Assembly (NCBI RefSeq): GCF_002095475.1
Contig: NZ_MLFR01000006.1
Coordinates: forward strand, 1-64,000
Origin: Pantoea rwandensis
GTDB taxonomy: Bacteria > Pseudomonadota > Gammaproteobacteria > Enterobacterales > Enterobacteriaceae
Direction of reading: 5' to 3'
DNA: 64,000 bases
Below the pieces are notes generated by a model. That model saw nothing but the letters and a program-made list of their open reading frames with translations, was not told where the DNA came from and ran no database searches. Positions within the stretch are counted from its first letter, which is position 1. Each line of letters opens with the position of its first letter. Shown piece after piece: positions 56,581 through 64,000 of the stretch. Made by a program: the position numbers and the translations under genes.

Positions 56581-57750
56581 ATGCTTGAATTGCTGTTTTT
56601 GCTTCTTCCTGTTGCTGCGGCGTATGGCTGGTACATGGGACGCCGCAGTGCTCATCAGGATAAGCAACAGGAAGCCAATCGCTTGTCACGTGAATACGTT
56701 GCTGGCGTTAACTTCTTGCTCTCAAATCAACAGGATAAAGCGGTTGATCTCTTCCTCGATATGCTGAAAGAGGATAGCGGCACAGTTGAGGCTCACCTGA
56801 CGCTAGGCAACCTGTTTCGCTCACGCGGTGAAGTAGATCGGGCCATACGTATTCACCAATCGTTGATGGAGAGCGCATCACTCAGTTATGAGCAGCGTTT
56901 GTTGGCGATCCAGCAATTGGGCCGCGATTACATGGCTGCTGGTCTTTATGACCGCGCCGAAGACATGTTCAGCCAGCTCATTGATGAAACCGACTTTCGT
57001 GTCGGCGCGTTGCAACAGCTATTGTTAATCCACCAGGCTACCAGCGACTGGCAGAAAGCCATTGAAGTTGCAGAAAGATTGGTGAAGCTTGGTAAAGATA
57101 AACAGAAAGGTGAAATTGCCCATTTTTACTGTGAACTCGCCTTACAGGCGATGAGCAGTGATGATCTTGATCGTGCGATGAATCTGCTGAAGAAAGGTGA
57201 ATCAGCTGACCATCAGAGTGCGCGCGTCTCCATTATGATGGGGCGCATCTTTATGGAGCAGGGTGAATATGCCAAAGCGGTCGATCAGCTCGAGCGCGTG
57301 CTGGACCGTGACAAAGAGCTGGTCAGTGAAACCTTGCCGATGCTGGAAACCTGCTATCAGCGGCTGAATAAACCAGAGGACTGGGCGCATTTTCTGCAGC
57401 GCTGTGTCGAAGAGAACACCGGTGCGGCGGCAGAGCTGTATGCGGCTGACATTCTGGAGCAGCAGCAGGGACCCGAAGCGGCGCAGCTCTATATTAATCG
57501 TCAGCTTCAGCGCCATCCCACCATGCGTGTCTTCCATCGCTTGATGGACTTCCACCTGCATGAAGCTGAAGATGGCCGTGCGAAAGAGAGCTTGATGGTA
57601 CTACGCGATATGGTCGGTGAGCAGATCCGCACCAAGCCTCGTTATCGCTGCCAAAAATGCGGTTTTACTGCGCATGCCTTGTACTGGCATTGTCCTTCAT
57701 GCCGGGCATGGTCTTCTGTTAAACCTATTCGTGGACTCGACGGCCAGTGA
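56581..57750 (+). CDS. lapB: LPS assembly/LpxC-turnover protein LapB
   Basis: LapB recruits FtsH to degrade LpxC and so sets the LPS to phospholipid balance. The 389-residue protein has an N-terminal membrane helix (about 1-20), a series of TPR repeats (about 35-330), and a C-terminal rubredoxin-like zinc domain with RCQKCGFTAH and WHCPSCRAW (about 350-380). Full-length ortholog of E. coli YciM/LapB. Confidence 0.95.
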   Translation: MLELLFLLLPVAAAYGWYMGRRSAHQDKQQEANRLSREYVAGVNFLLSNQQDKAVDLFLDMLKEDSGTVEAHLTLGNLFRSRGEVDRAIRIHQSLMESASLSYEQRLLAIQQLGRDYMAAGLYDRAEDMFSQLIDETDFRVGALQQLLLIHQATSDWQKAIEVAERLVKLGKDKQKGEIAHFYCELALQAMSSDDLDRAMNLLKKGESADHQSARVSIMMGRIFMEQGEYAKAVDQLERVLDRDKELVSETLPMLETCYQRLNKPEDWAHFLQRCVEENTGAAAELYAADILEQQQGPEAAQLYINRQLQRHPTMRVFHRLMDFHLHEAEDGRAKESLMVLRDMVGEQIRTKPRYRCQKCGFTAHALYWHCPSCRAWSSVKPIRGLDGQ

Positions 57751-57767
57751 TGGCCGCTTTTATTTTT
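57741..57767 (+). terminator. Terminator overlapping the lapB stop
   Basis: CGGCCA-GTGA-TGGCCG followed by CTTTTATTTTTT; the loop contains the lapB stop codon. Separates lapAB from pyrF. Confidence 0.78.
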
Positions 57768-57950
57768 TAACTCACATGATAGTTACAACATACAACAAGG
57801 TTTGAACTTAAATATCACCTCAGCGATTGTGCAGTCATCAGTCAATCAACGCCTAATCGTCGTAGTGTGATTGTCCTGCCCGGTATGCGCGGGTAGAATG
57901 CTTGCCGTTTGTCCATCGCGCCTGCGGGTGCCTGCCTCTGAGGAAACGTT

Positions 57951-58658
57951 ATGCCTGTTACCACTTCACCTATTCTGGTGGCACTCGACTATCATGATCT
58001 CGACAGCGCGCTGCACTTTGTTGACCGAATTGACCCTAGCCAATGCCGCCTGAAAGTGGGTAAAGAGATGTTCACACTCTTTGGCCCCTCCTTGGTGAAA
58101 ACCCTGCAAGCACGTGGGTTTGACGTCTTCCTGGACCTGAAGTTTCATGACATCCCTAACACCACCGCTCATGCTGTTGCGGCAGCAGCCGATCTCGGCG
58201 TGTGGATGGTGAATGTGCACGCCAGCGGTGGGGCACGCATGATGAATGCGGCACGTGAAGCCTTAGTGCCGTTTGGCAAAGATGCGCCATTGTTAATTGC
58301 TGTCACCGTGCTAACCAGTATGGATGAAGACGATCTTAAAGGACTGGGTATCACACTTTCACCGGCACAGCAGGCGGAGCGTTTGGCACGCTTAACTCGA
58401 GATTGTGGCCTGCATGGCGTAGTGTGTTCAGCACAGGAAGCAGCTCATTTCAAACAGGCCATCGGTCAAGACTTCGCTTTAGTGACGCCGGGCATTCGTC
58501 CTGCGGGCAGTGATGCTGGCGATCAGCGCCGTATCATGACGCCACAGCAGGCAAAACAAGCCGGTGTCGACTATATGGTGATTGGCCGTCCCATCACTCA
58601 ATCTGCCGATCCGGCAGCGACATTAAGCACTATCCTGCAAAGCTTACAGGAGGCCTAA
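57951..58658 (+). CDS. pyrF: Orotidine-5'-phosphate decarboxylase
   Basis: Last step of UMP synthesis. The 235-residue barrel has the catalytic Asp-Lys-Asp array in [12 protein letters not shown] (Asp62, Lys64, Asp67) and the phosphate-binding [23 protein letters not shown] is typical. GAGGAAA precedes the ATG. The TAA stop shares its final A with the yciH start (TAATG), giving coupling. Confidence 0.96.
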   Translation: MPVTTSPILVALDYHDLDSALHFVDRIDPSQCRLKVGKEMFTLFGPSLVKTLQARGFDVFLDLKFHDIPNTTAHAVAAAADLGVWMVNVHASGGARMMNAAREALVPFGKDAPLLIAVTVLTSMDEDDLKGLGITLSPAQQAERLARLTRDCGLHGVVCSAQEAAHFKQAIGQDFALVTPGIRPAGSDAGDQRRIMTPQQAKQAGVDYMVIGRPITQSADPAATLSTILQSLQEA

Positions 58659-58981
58659 TGGCTCAGGATAATCGACTGGTTTACTCCACTGATAGTGGCC
58701 GTATCACGCACGAAGAGGAAAAAGCGACACGTCCGAAAGGTGATGGCATCGTGCGTATCCAGCGGCAGACCAGCGGCCGTAAAGGCAAGGGCGTCTGTCT
58801 GATCACGGGCATTGACCTTGATGATGAAGCGTTAATCAAGCTGGCTGCAGAACTGAAGAAAAAATGTGGCTGTGGCGGTGCATTAAAGGATGGCGTCATC
58901 GAGATCCAGGGCGACAAACGTGATTTGTTGAAAACGTTACTCGAAGCGAAAGGTATGAAGGTCAAGCTGGCGGGTGGTTAA
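58658..58981 (+). CDS. yciH: SUI1/eIF1-like protein YciH
   Basis: A 107-residue protein with a SUI1 (eIF1) domain covering about 28-105: GIVRIQRQTSGRKGKGVCLI, then KKCGCGGALKDGVIEIQGD. Bacterial YciH has been linked to translation-initiation fidelity and stress translation. Coupled to pyrF, same arrangement as in E. coli. Confidence 0.95.
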   Translation: MAQDNRLVYSTDSGRITHEEEKATRPKGDGIVRIQRQTSGRKGKGVCLITGIDLDDEALIKLAAELKKKCGCGGALKDGVIEIQGDKRDLLKTLLEAKGMKVKLAGG

Positions 58982-58988
58982 ATTAGAG

Positions 58989-59011
58989 CGGGCCACACCC
59001 TGTGCGGCCCG
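58989..59011 (+). terminator. Weak hairpin after yciH
   Basis: CGGGCCACAC-CCT-GTGCGGCCCG with one internal mismatch and no U-run; a possible terminator for pyrF-yciH. Confidence 0.45.
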
Positions 59012-59053
59012 TGATAAGTAGATGCGCTGCGTAGCCTGAATCAATATTGTTAT

Positions 59054-59269
59054 TTAGTGGACTTGATGGCCGATAATACCGCCCACGGCTGCACCACCCA
59101 CGGTGCCCAAAGCACTACCATTGGTCAGTACAGACCCACCAATAGCACCGGCACCCGCACCGATAGCGGTATTACGGTCTCGTTTTGACCAGTTAGAGCA
59201 GCCGCTCAGCGCGATAACCAGAGTGGTCGCCAGTACAGCCACGGTCAGACGTTTCATTGTTATTGTCAT
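59054..59269 (-). CDS. osmB: Osmotically inducible lipoprotein OsmB
   Basis: A 71-residue precursor with lipobox LSGC and a glycine-zipper mature part (IGAGAGAIGGSVL and VGGAAVGGIIGHQV) as in E. coli OsmB. The conserved SNWSKRDRNTAIG follows the lipidated Cys. The ATG at 59269 has AAGGAG 6 bases upstream; a GTG in the same frame further up is rejected. The upstream sigma-S-like -10 box fits its osmotic and stationary-phase control. Confidence 0.93.
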   Translation of the reverse strand: MTITMKRLTVAVLATTLVIALSGCSNWSKRDRNTAIGAGAGAIGGSVLTNGSALGTVGGAAVGGIIGHQVH

Positions 59270-59308
59270 TACTTTCTCCTTGATTGTATGCACAGAGGCA
59301 ACCCTCTA

Positions 59309-59315
59309 AGTATAG
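59309..59315 (-). promoter_or_regulatory. osmB sigma-S-type -10 element
   Basis: Minus strand CTATACT, followed by TAG, is the extended -10 motif favoured by sigma-S; transcription would start about 30 bases before the osmB ATG. RssB, encoded earlier in the window, controls the level of that sigma factor. Confidence 0.65.
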
Positions 59316-59572
59316 ATGTTGCGCAACGAAGTACGTCATCCTGAGAAATTAAACGGTCCTTATTCTTGCCTACGTCATATGGCGTTCCGGCCCGCATCCG
59401 GCTTGAGACAAGCCTAAACAACGCGCACAGTTCCAAAAAGAGAAAACTCCGAATTCACGCCACACTTTTGGTGCCTCAGCGACTTTCCGCCTCTTTTACA
59501 GCGATTCACTCCATAACGTTTTTTCTCAGCGATCAGCACAATTCTGGTATGACTGTTTTTAGGAGAAGAATC

Positions 59573-60271
59573 ATGCTGGAGTTGCTGAAACAGCAGGTGC
59601 TGGAAGCTAATCTCGATTTACCTCGTTATAACCTCGTGACGTTTACGTGGGGCAATGTGAGCGCAGTTGATCGCGAGCGGGGCTTAGTGGTGATCAAGCC
59701 ATCGGGTGTGAAATATGAAAATATGAAACGCGACGATATGGTGGTAGTGGAACTGGAGAGCGGGAAGGTGGTGGAGGGAAGTTTGCGACCTTCTTCGGAT
59801 ACCGCCACACATCGCGCTCTCTATCTCGCTTGGCCTGAGATCGGCGGCATTGTCCATACTCATTCACGTCATGCCACCATTTGGGCACAAGCAGGGCGAG
59901 ACATTATCGCCCTCGGCACCACGCATGCGGATGACTTTTACGGCACGATCCCCTGCACACGTGCGATGAAGCGTGAGGAGATTCAGCAGGATTATGAATG
60001 GAACACGGGGCAAGTCATCATCGAGGCCTTTGCTCAACGGCGTATCCAGCCCACTGCGGTTCCGGCTGCTCTCATCCATTCCCATGGCCCGTTCTCATGG
60101 GGTAAAGATGCGGAAGCCGCAGTTCACAGTGCAGTTGTATTGGAAGAAGTGGCTTATATGGCGCTGCATACTGAGCAACTGCGTGATGAACTCCCCCCGA
60201 TATCGCAGAACCTACTTGATTTACACTATCTGCGCAAACATGGAAAGAACGCCTGGTACGGGCAAAACTAA
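59573..60271 (+). CDS. araD: L-ribulose-5-phosphate 4-epimerase
   Basis: Interconverts L-ribulose-5-P and D-xylulose-5-P. The 232-residue class II aldolase-fold protein keeps the AraD active-site residues in the E. coli numbering: His95 and His97 (VHTHSRH), Asp120 (HADDFYG), His171 (HSHGPF) and Tyr229 (WYGQN). AraD is favoured over UlaF/SgbE by overall similarity, but no araBA genes are adjacent. AGGAGAAG lies before ATG 59573; the long frame from 59366 is rejected. Absent from this place in E. coli. Confidence 0.88.
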   Translation: MLELLKQQVLEANLDLPRYNLVTFTWGNVSAVDRERGLVVIKPSGVKYENMKRDDMVVVELESGKVVEGSLRPSSDTATHRALYLAWPEIGGIVHTHSRHATIWAQAGRDIIALGTTHADDFYGTIPCTRAMKREEIQQDYEWNTGQVIIEAFAQRRIQPTAVPAALIHSHGPFSWGKDAEAAVHSAVVLEEVAYMALHTEQLRDELPPISQNLLDLHYLRKHGKNAWYGQN

Positions 60272-60288
60272 CACTTCTAGCTTGTCTT

Positions 60289-60316
60289 AGGCGCCTGTGG
60301 GCGCCTTTATTTTTTC
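60289..60316 (+). terminator. Terminator after araD
   Basis: AGGCGCC-TGTG-GGCGCCT followed by TTATTTTTT; 18 bases past the stop. Confidence 0.85.
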
Positions 60317-60373
60317 TACATTAAAACTGGTATGGCGAGGTGCATCATAAAAGCAAAATGATCGACCGATAAA

Positions 60374-60392
60374 AATAAAACAACGTTTCATA
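60374..60392. promoter_or_regulatory. KdgR box upstream of kdgT
   Basis: AATAAAACAACGTTTCATA matches 18 of 19 positions of the KdgR consensus AATRAAAYRNYRTTTYATT known from pectinolytic enterobacteria. It lies 110 bp before kdgT. KDG-induced relief of KdgR repression of kdgT is the expected behaviour. Confidence 0.8.
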
Positions 60393-60501
60393 AATAGTGC
60401 TGCGATCACTTTTTCCCCGACAGTCAGTGGTTATCTTGCTTGCCATGCCATCCGGCACATTGCAATGCACCTCCTTCTGGCTCAGTTAAGGTGACACTAT
60501 T

Positions 60502-61485
60502 ATGCATATCAAACGTGCAATCGATAAAATCCCTGGCGGCATGATGCTGATTCCGCTGTTTCTGGGGGCGCTTTGCCATACTTTTTCACCTGGCGCAGGT
60601 AAATACTTCGGCTCTTTTACCAATGGATTAATGACAGGCACCGTCCCCATTTTAGCGGTGTGGTTCTTCTGTATGGGCGCTTCAATTAAGCTCAGTGCTA
60701 CGGGAACGGTATTACGCAAGTCGGGCACCCTGGTGCTGACGAAAATTGCGGTCGCGTGGATTATCGCGGCAGTTGCCTCGCGCGTGATGCCTGAAAATGG
60801 CGTGGAAGTCGGTATGTTTGCCGGATTATCGACGCTGGCATTAGTGGCAGCGATGGATATGACGAATGGCGGATTATATGCCTCCATCATGCAGCAATAT
60901 GGCTCGAAAGAAGAGGCGGGGGCTTTTGTACTGATGTCACTGGAGTCTGGCCCGCTGATGACCATGGTGATCCTCGGAACGGCGGGAATTGCCTCCTTCG
61001 AACCGCATGTTTTTGTCGGGGCGGTATTACCGTTTATTATCGGCTTCGCACTCGGCAACCTCGACCCTGAGTTACGCGAGTTTTTTGGCAAAGCGGTACA
61101 CACCTTGATTCCCTTCTTTGCCTTCGCGTTAGGTAACACCATCGACCTCGCGGTGATTGCTCAGACTGGGCTGCTAGGGATTCTATTGGGTGTGGCGGTG
61201 ATCATCATCACTGGCATTCCGCTGATCGTGGCAGACCGTCTGATTGGGGGCGGAGATGGCACGGCTGGGATTGCTGCGTCAAGCACCGCAGGTGCGGCGG
61301 TGGCGACCCCCGTATTGATTGCGGAAATGCTGCCGCAGTTTAAACCGGTCGCCCCTGCTGCCACTGCACTGGTGGCAACATCGGTTATTGTGACTTCTGT
61401 ATTGGTACCTATTATCACCGCAATCTATTCACGACGCGTTAAGCGTTCTCATGTTGCCGTAGGTCAACGCGCCGCAATAAAGTAA
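60502..61485 (+). CDS. kdgT: 2-keto-3-deoxygluconate permease
   Basis: Proton-coupled importer of 2-keto-3-deoxygluconate, a breakdown product of pectin and glucuronate. The 327-residue protein has about ten membrane segments and KdgT family sequence: [39 protein letters not shown], and the repeat-like [19 protein letters not shown] precedes the ATG. The KdgR box upstream supports the assignment independently. Not next to kdgK or other kdg genes here. Confidence 0.92.
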   Translation: MHIKRAIDKIPGGMMLIPLFLGALCHTFSPGAGKYFGSFTNGLMTGTVPILAVWFFCMGASIKLSATGTVLRKSGTLVLTKIAVAWIIAAVASRVMPENGVEVGMFAGLSTLALVAAMDMTNGGLYASIMQQYGSKEEAGAFVLMSLESGPLMTMVILGTAGIASFEPHVFVGAVLPFIIGFALGNLDPELREFFGKAVHTLIPFFAFALGNTIDLAVIAQTGLLGILLGVAVIIITGIPLIVADRLIGGGDGTAGIAASSTAGAAVATPVLIAEMLPQFKPVAPAATALVATSVIVTSVLVPIITAIYSRRVKRSHVAVGQRAAIK

Positions 61486-61499
61486 GCTTACTAATCTTT

Positions 61500-61519
61500 C
61501 CCCGGCCCTATGGTCGGGG
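61500..61519 (+). terminator. Hairpin after kdgT
   Basis: CCCCGGCC-CTAT-GGTCGGGG (one G-U pair), 15 bases past the kdgT stop, no clear U-run. Confidence 0.5.
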
Positions 61520-61625
61520 ATATCTCTGGATTTTACTTTATAAATCAATCTCTCATTTGGTCTGGCCTCACTCTGGATTACGCTGATGTTGCGTTTAACG
61601 CATCACATAACTAGAGGATGAAACT

Positions 61626-62492
61626 ATGACAGTCATTAACCAACCAACTTGCAGATTGTTCACCGAAGTCGGACAAACCACCCAGCTTGCGGCCTACTAT
61701 GAAGAGGGGCGACACACCATGTGGATGATGCTGCGTGCGCAACCGCGCCCGAGTTTCAACCACGAATTAATCGAGGAGATCATGAACCTGAGCTATGCCG
61801 CACAGCGCTCTGGCCTACCGATTGATTTTTGGGTAACGGGCTCGTTAGTACCGCAGATGTTCAATGCGGGTGGTGACCTGCGCTTCTTTGTGGAGTGCAT
61901 TCGCAACAACCGTCGTGAAGCGCTGCGTGCTTATGCACGTGCTTGTGTGGACTGCATCCATTCCGCGGCGCGTGGCTTCGATACGGGAGCCGTCACGCTG
62001 GCCATGATCGAAGGCAGTGCGCTGGGAGGCGGATTTGAAGCGGCGCTGGCGCACCATTTCATTCTGGCACAGAACAGCGCTCGCATGGGCTTCCCAGAGA
62101 TAGCCTTTAACCTGTTCCCCGGTATGGGAGGATACTCGCTGGTGGCGCGCCGCTCAGGCATGAAGTTAGCTGAAGAGCTGATTTGCGAAGGGGAGTCGCA
62201 CAGTGCTGAGTGGTATGAGACGCGCGGCTTGGTCGACAAAGTCTTCCAGCCGGGTGACGCTTATCGTACCACGCGCACCTTTATCGATACCCTGCGTCCA
62301 AAGTTGAATGGCGTACGTGCCATGCTGAAGGCACGTCAGCGCGTGCTACAGCTTTCACGAGCAGAGCTGATGGATATTACAGAAGATTGGGTGGATTACG
62401 CCTTTACACTGGAGCCTAAAGACATTGCATACATGGAACGACTGGTACAGCTGCAGAACCGTCACAGCGCATCCCTGCGCAAAGCCGGATAA
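61626..62492 (+). CDS. rpfF: RpfF-type DSF synthase (crotonase fold)
   Basis: RpfF enzymes have thioesterase and dehydratase activity on acyl-ACP and make cis-2-unsaturated fatty-acid signals (DSF/BDSF). The 288-residue protein aligns with Xanthomonas RpfF throughout. The two catalytic Glu are Glu138 (LGGGFEAA) and Glu158 (GFPEIAFNLFPGMGGYS). The C-terminal ITEDWVDYAFTLEPKD and MERLVQLQNRH also match. AGAGGATG lies before the ATG. It converges with the PAS-GGDEF-EAL gene to its right, the partner found next to rpfF in Burkholderia and Cronobacter. Confidence 0.88.
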   Translation: MTVINQPTCRLFTEVGQTTQLAAYYEEGRHTMWMMLRAQPRPSFNHELIEEIMNLSYAAQRSGLPIDFWVTGSLVPQMFNAGGDLRFFVECIRNNRREALRAYARACVDCIHSAARGFDTGAVTLAMIEGSALGGGFEAALAHHFILAQNSARMGFPEIAFNLFPGMGGYSLVARRSGMKLAEELICEGESHSAEWYETRGLVDKVFQPGDAYRTTRTFIDTLRPKLNGVRAMLKARQRVLQLSRAELMDITEDWVDYAFTLEPKDIAYMERLVQLQNRHSASLRKAG

Positions 62493-62504
62493 TCGAGACC
62501 AGCG

Positions 62505-64000
62505 TTAAACGCGGGCAGGATGCTTAGCCAGCCAATGCCCGAGCTGTTCTGCGGGCATTGGTTTTGCATAATAATAACCCTGACGCCCATCGACACCGTT
62601 TGTCAGTACGAATTTTTCTTCGGCTTTAGTTTCAATACCTTCAGCAATCACCTGTAGCTCAAGAGCTTTAGCCACCGCAACAATGGCGCGCACCAGAGAC
62701 TGCGCAACCGGTTGTTTATTGATATTACGCACAAAACTTTGATCCAGCTTAATGGCATCAATGGGCACACGAGCGAGTTGGGAAAGCGAAGAGTAACCCG
62801 TTCCAAAATCGTCGAGATGTACCTGAGCGCCCAACTCCTGAAACTGCTTCATCAACGTCAATGCGCCTGCTTCGTTCTCAATTAAGCAGCTTTCGGTGAG
62901 TTCGATATCAATCGGACATTCCGTTAAACCCGCTTCGCTCAGCGCCTGCTTCAGGTCGCTGTAAATACTCTGGTCAATGAGCTGTTTCGCCGAAACATTT
63001 ACCGCCACGCGCAGATAGATGCCTTCGCTGCGCCATTTGATAATTTGTTGCAGTACATTCAACATCACCCAGCGTCCGAGAGGCACAATCAGCCCAGACT
63101 CTTCAGCGTAGGAGATAAAGTCACCTGGCGGGACCAGCCCGCGTTCGGGGGAGTTCCAGCGTACCAAGGCTTCAGCGCTGCGCACTTCGCCATCACCATC
63201 CAGTTTAGGTTGGTAGTAGACCACCAGCTGTTCCAGTTCCAGTGCTTTACGCAGGTTAGTATCAAGCCAGAGATACTCGAAAACGCGTTGGTTCATCTCA
63301 TTGGCAAACACGCAGAATTTGCCGCGCCCATTCTCCTTGGCGTGGTACATCGCGGTATCGGCATTGCGAATCAAGCTTTCTCGATCTTCGCCATGCAATG
63401 GGGCGAGGGCGATACCGATTGAGCAACCGCTGTAAACTTCGATCAGGCCGATTCTGAACGGCTGGCGCAAACGCTCCAGAATACGAGAAGCCATGGCTTC
63501 CAGTGCGGCTTGGCTGGTGTGCTCCGCCAGCACCACGAATTCGTCACCGCCCAAACGAGCCAGCGTTTGATCTTTGCCCAGACAGCTAAGTATCGCCAAC
63601 GACACGGCCTGTAACAGCTGGTCGCCGAACATATGGCCGTAGGCGTCATTGACCTTCTTGAAATTGTCTAAATCGAGATAAACGACACCGGTTTGACTAC
63701 CATTTGCCAGTTCCAGTGCCAGACTAATCTGCTGGTGGATGGCGTTGCGGTTAGGTAAACCGGTGACGGTATCGGTATTGGCCAGGACTCTCAGACGTTC
63801 CTGAGCGCGTCGTTCCTCGGTAATATCCGTTCCTGAACAGATGAGGAAAATTTCATTTTTCCCACTACCACTGTGAACAAACTTATTACGAAACAGAAAC
63901 AGTCGCTGGCCTTTTCTGGTTTTGATCCAGCGCTCCACTTCGTACGAATTACCGTCACGAAAGAACCCGGCAATGTTGCGCCGTGAAGCTTGCGCTTCTT
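62505..64000 (-). CDS. rpfR: PAS-GGDEF-EAL c-di-GMP phosphodiesterase, RpfR/PdeR type (5' end outside window)
   Basis: Runs off the right edge; the frame stays open to base 64000. The visible 498 codons hold the end of a PAS domain (FLFRNKFVHSGSGKNEIFL), a GGDEF domain with intact GGDEF (LARLGGDEFVVLAEH), and an EAL domain with intact EAL (RSAEALVRWNSPERG), DDFGTGYSS and VIAEGIET. E. coli PdeR (YciR) is the closest homolog; RpfR is its counterpart when paired with rpfF, where the PAS binds BDSF and stimulates c-di-GMP hydrolysis. The GTG at 63938 is not a start: the upstream codons EVERWIK are conserved. Confidence 0.9.
   Translation of the reverse strand, partial: EAQASRRNIAGFFRDGNSYEVERWIKTRKGQRLFLFRNKFVHSGSGKNEIFLICSGTDITEERRAQERLRVLANTDTVTGLPNRNAIHQQISLALELANGSQTGVVYLDLDNFKKVNDAYGHMFGDQLLQAVSLAILSCLGKDQTLARLGGDEFVVLAEHTSQAALEAMASRILERLRQPFRIGLIEVYSGCSIGIALAPLHGEDRESLIRNADTAMYHAKENGRGKFCVFANEMNQRVFEYLWLDTNLRKALELEQLVVYYQPKLDGDGEVRSAEALVRWNSPERGLVPPGDFISYAEESGLIVPLGRWVMLNVLQQIIKWRSEGIYLRVAVNVSAKQLIDQSIYSDLKQALSEAGLTECPIDIELTESCLIENEAGALTLMKQFQELGAQVHLDDFGTGYSSLSQLARVPIDAIKLDQSFVRNINKQPVAQSLVRAIVAVAKALELQVIAEGIETKAEEKFVLTNGVDGRQGYYYAKPMPAEQLGHWLAKHPARV

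Noticed and set aside
60486..61142. 218-codon antisense frame over kdgT
   Set aside because: Mirror of a conserved transporter gene; a common artefact in GC-rich membrane protein genes.
62505..63938. Treating GTG 63938 as the true start of the PAS-GGDEF-EAL gene
   Set aside because: The frame stays open to base 64000 and the upstream codons match the conserved PAS region of PdeR/YciR; the gene is cut by the window edge.

Overview
The window is a chromosomal segment of an enteric bacterium (order Enterobacterales). Family Erwiniaceae, and Pantoea or a close relative, fits best. The gene order follows the E. coli tyrT-purU-galU-hns-adhE-opp-cls-tonB-ompW-trp-topA-cysB-acnA-pyrF-osmB stretch almost gene for gene, with differences typical of Erwinia/Pantoea/Serratia-type genomes: separate trpG and trpD, ugd and a uronate epimerase gene directly behind galU, and a DSF-type rpfF beside a PAS-GGDEF-EAL gene. 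The genus is an inference from gene content; no rRNA or other decisive marker is present.

Layout. 1-8.8 kb: tRNA-Tyr, purU, ychJ, rssA-rssB (stress sigma turnover), galU-ugd-uge (UDP-sugar precursors for capsule/LPS), hns, tdk. 8.8-12.6 kb: adhE (with an FNR site and a long leader hairpin) and ychE. 12.6-20.6 kb: the oligopeptide permease operon with two tandem oppA genes, followed by oppBCDF. 20.6-27.0 kb: yciU, clsA, yciY, a small membrane protein gene, yciI, tonB, yciA, yciB, yciC and ompW (FNR site). 27.0-32.8 kb: an accessory region with unknown small genes, a BON lipoprotein gene, and an approximately 4-kb AT-rich insert bounded by a 266-bp imperfect direct repeat that duplicates the start of the BON gene. 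The insert carries an orphan lipoprotein, a decayed phage-holin-like stretch and a tightly coupled four-gene operon of unknown function. 32.8-39.6 kb: the full trpLEGDCBA operon with operator, promoter, leader peptide and attenuator. 39.6-46.4 kb: trpH (rnm), yciO, a trypsin-like lipoprotein, rluB, btuR, yciK, sohB, yciN. 46.4-54.5 kb: topA, cysB, three small-protein genes (ymiA and its neighbours) and acnA. 54.5-59.3 kb: ribA, pgpB, lapA-lapB, pyrF-yciH, osmB. 59.3-64 kb: an accessory replacement of the E. coli order, araD, kdgT (with a near-consensus KdgR box) and rpfF, convergent with the rpfR/pdeR gene that runs off the window end.

Most of the window is ordinary housekeeping sequence. The strongest candidate for something undescribed is the coupled operon at 30296-32168: a DUF4258-like protein, a ribbon-helix-helix-like protein, a second RHH-like protein and a larger protein with putative metal-binding Cys/His clusters. 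It has its own promoter, overlapped by an operator-like palindrome. The architecture recalls toxin-antitoxin or defence loci, but no function can be claimed from sequence alone. Second in interest are the RpfF/RpfR-type fatty-acid-signal and c-di-GMP pair, the tandem OppA paralogs and the adhE leader structure.
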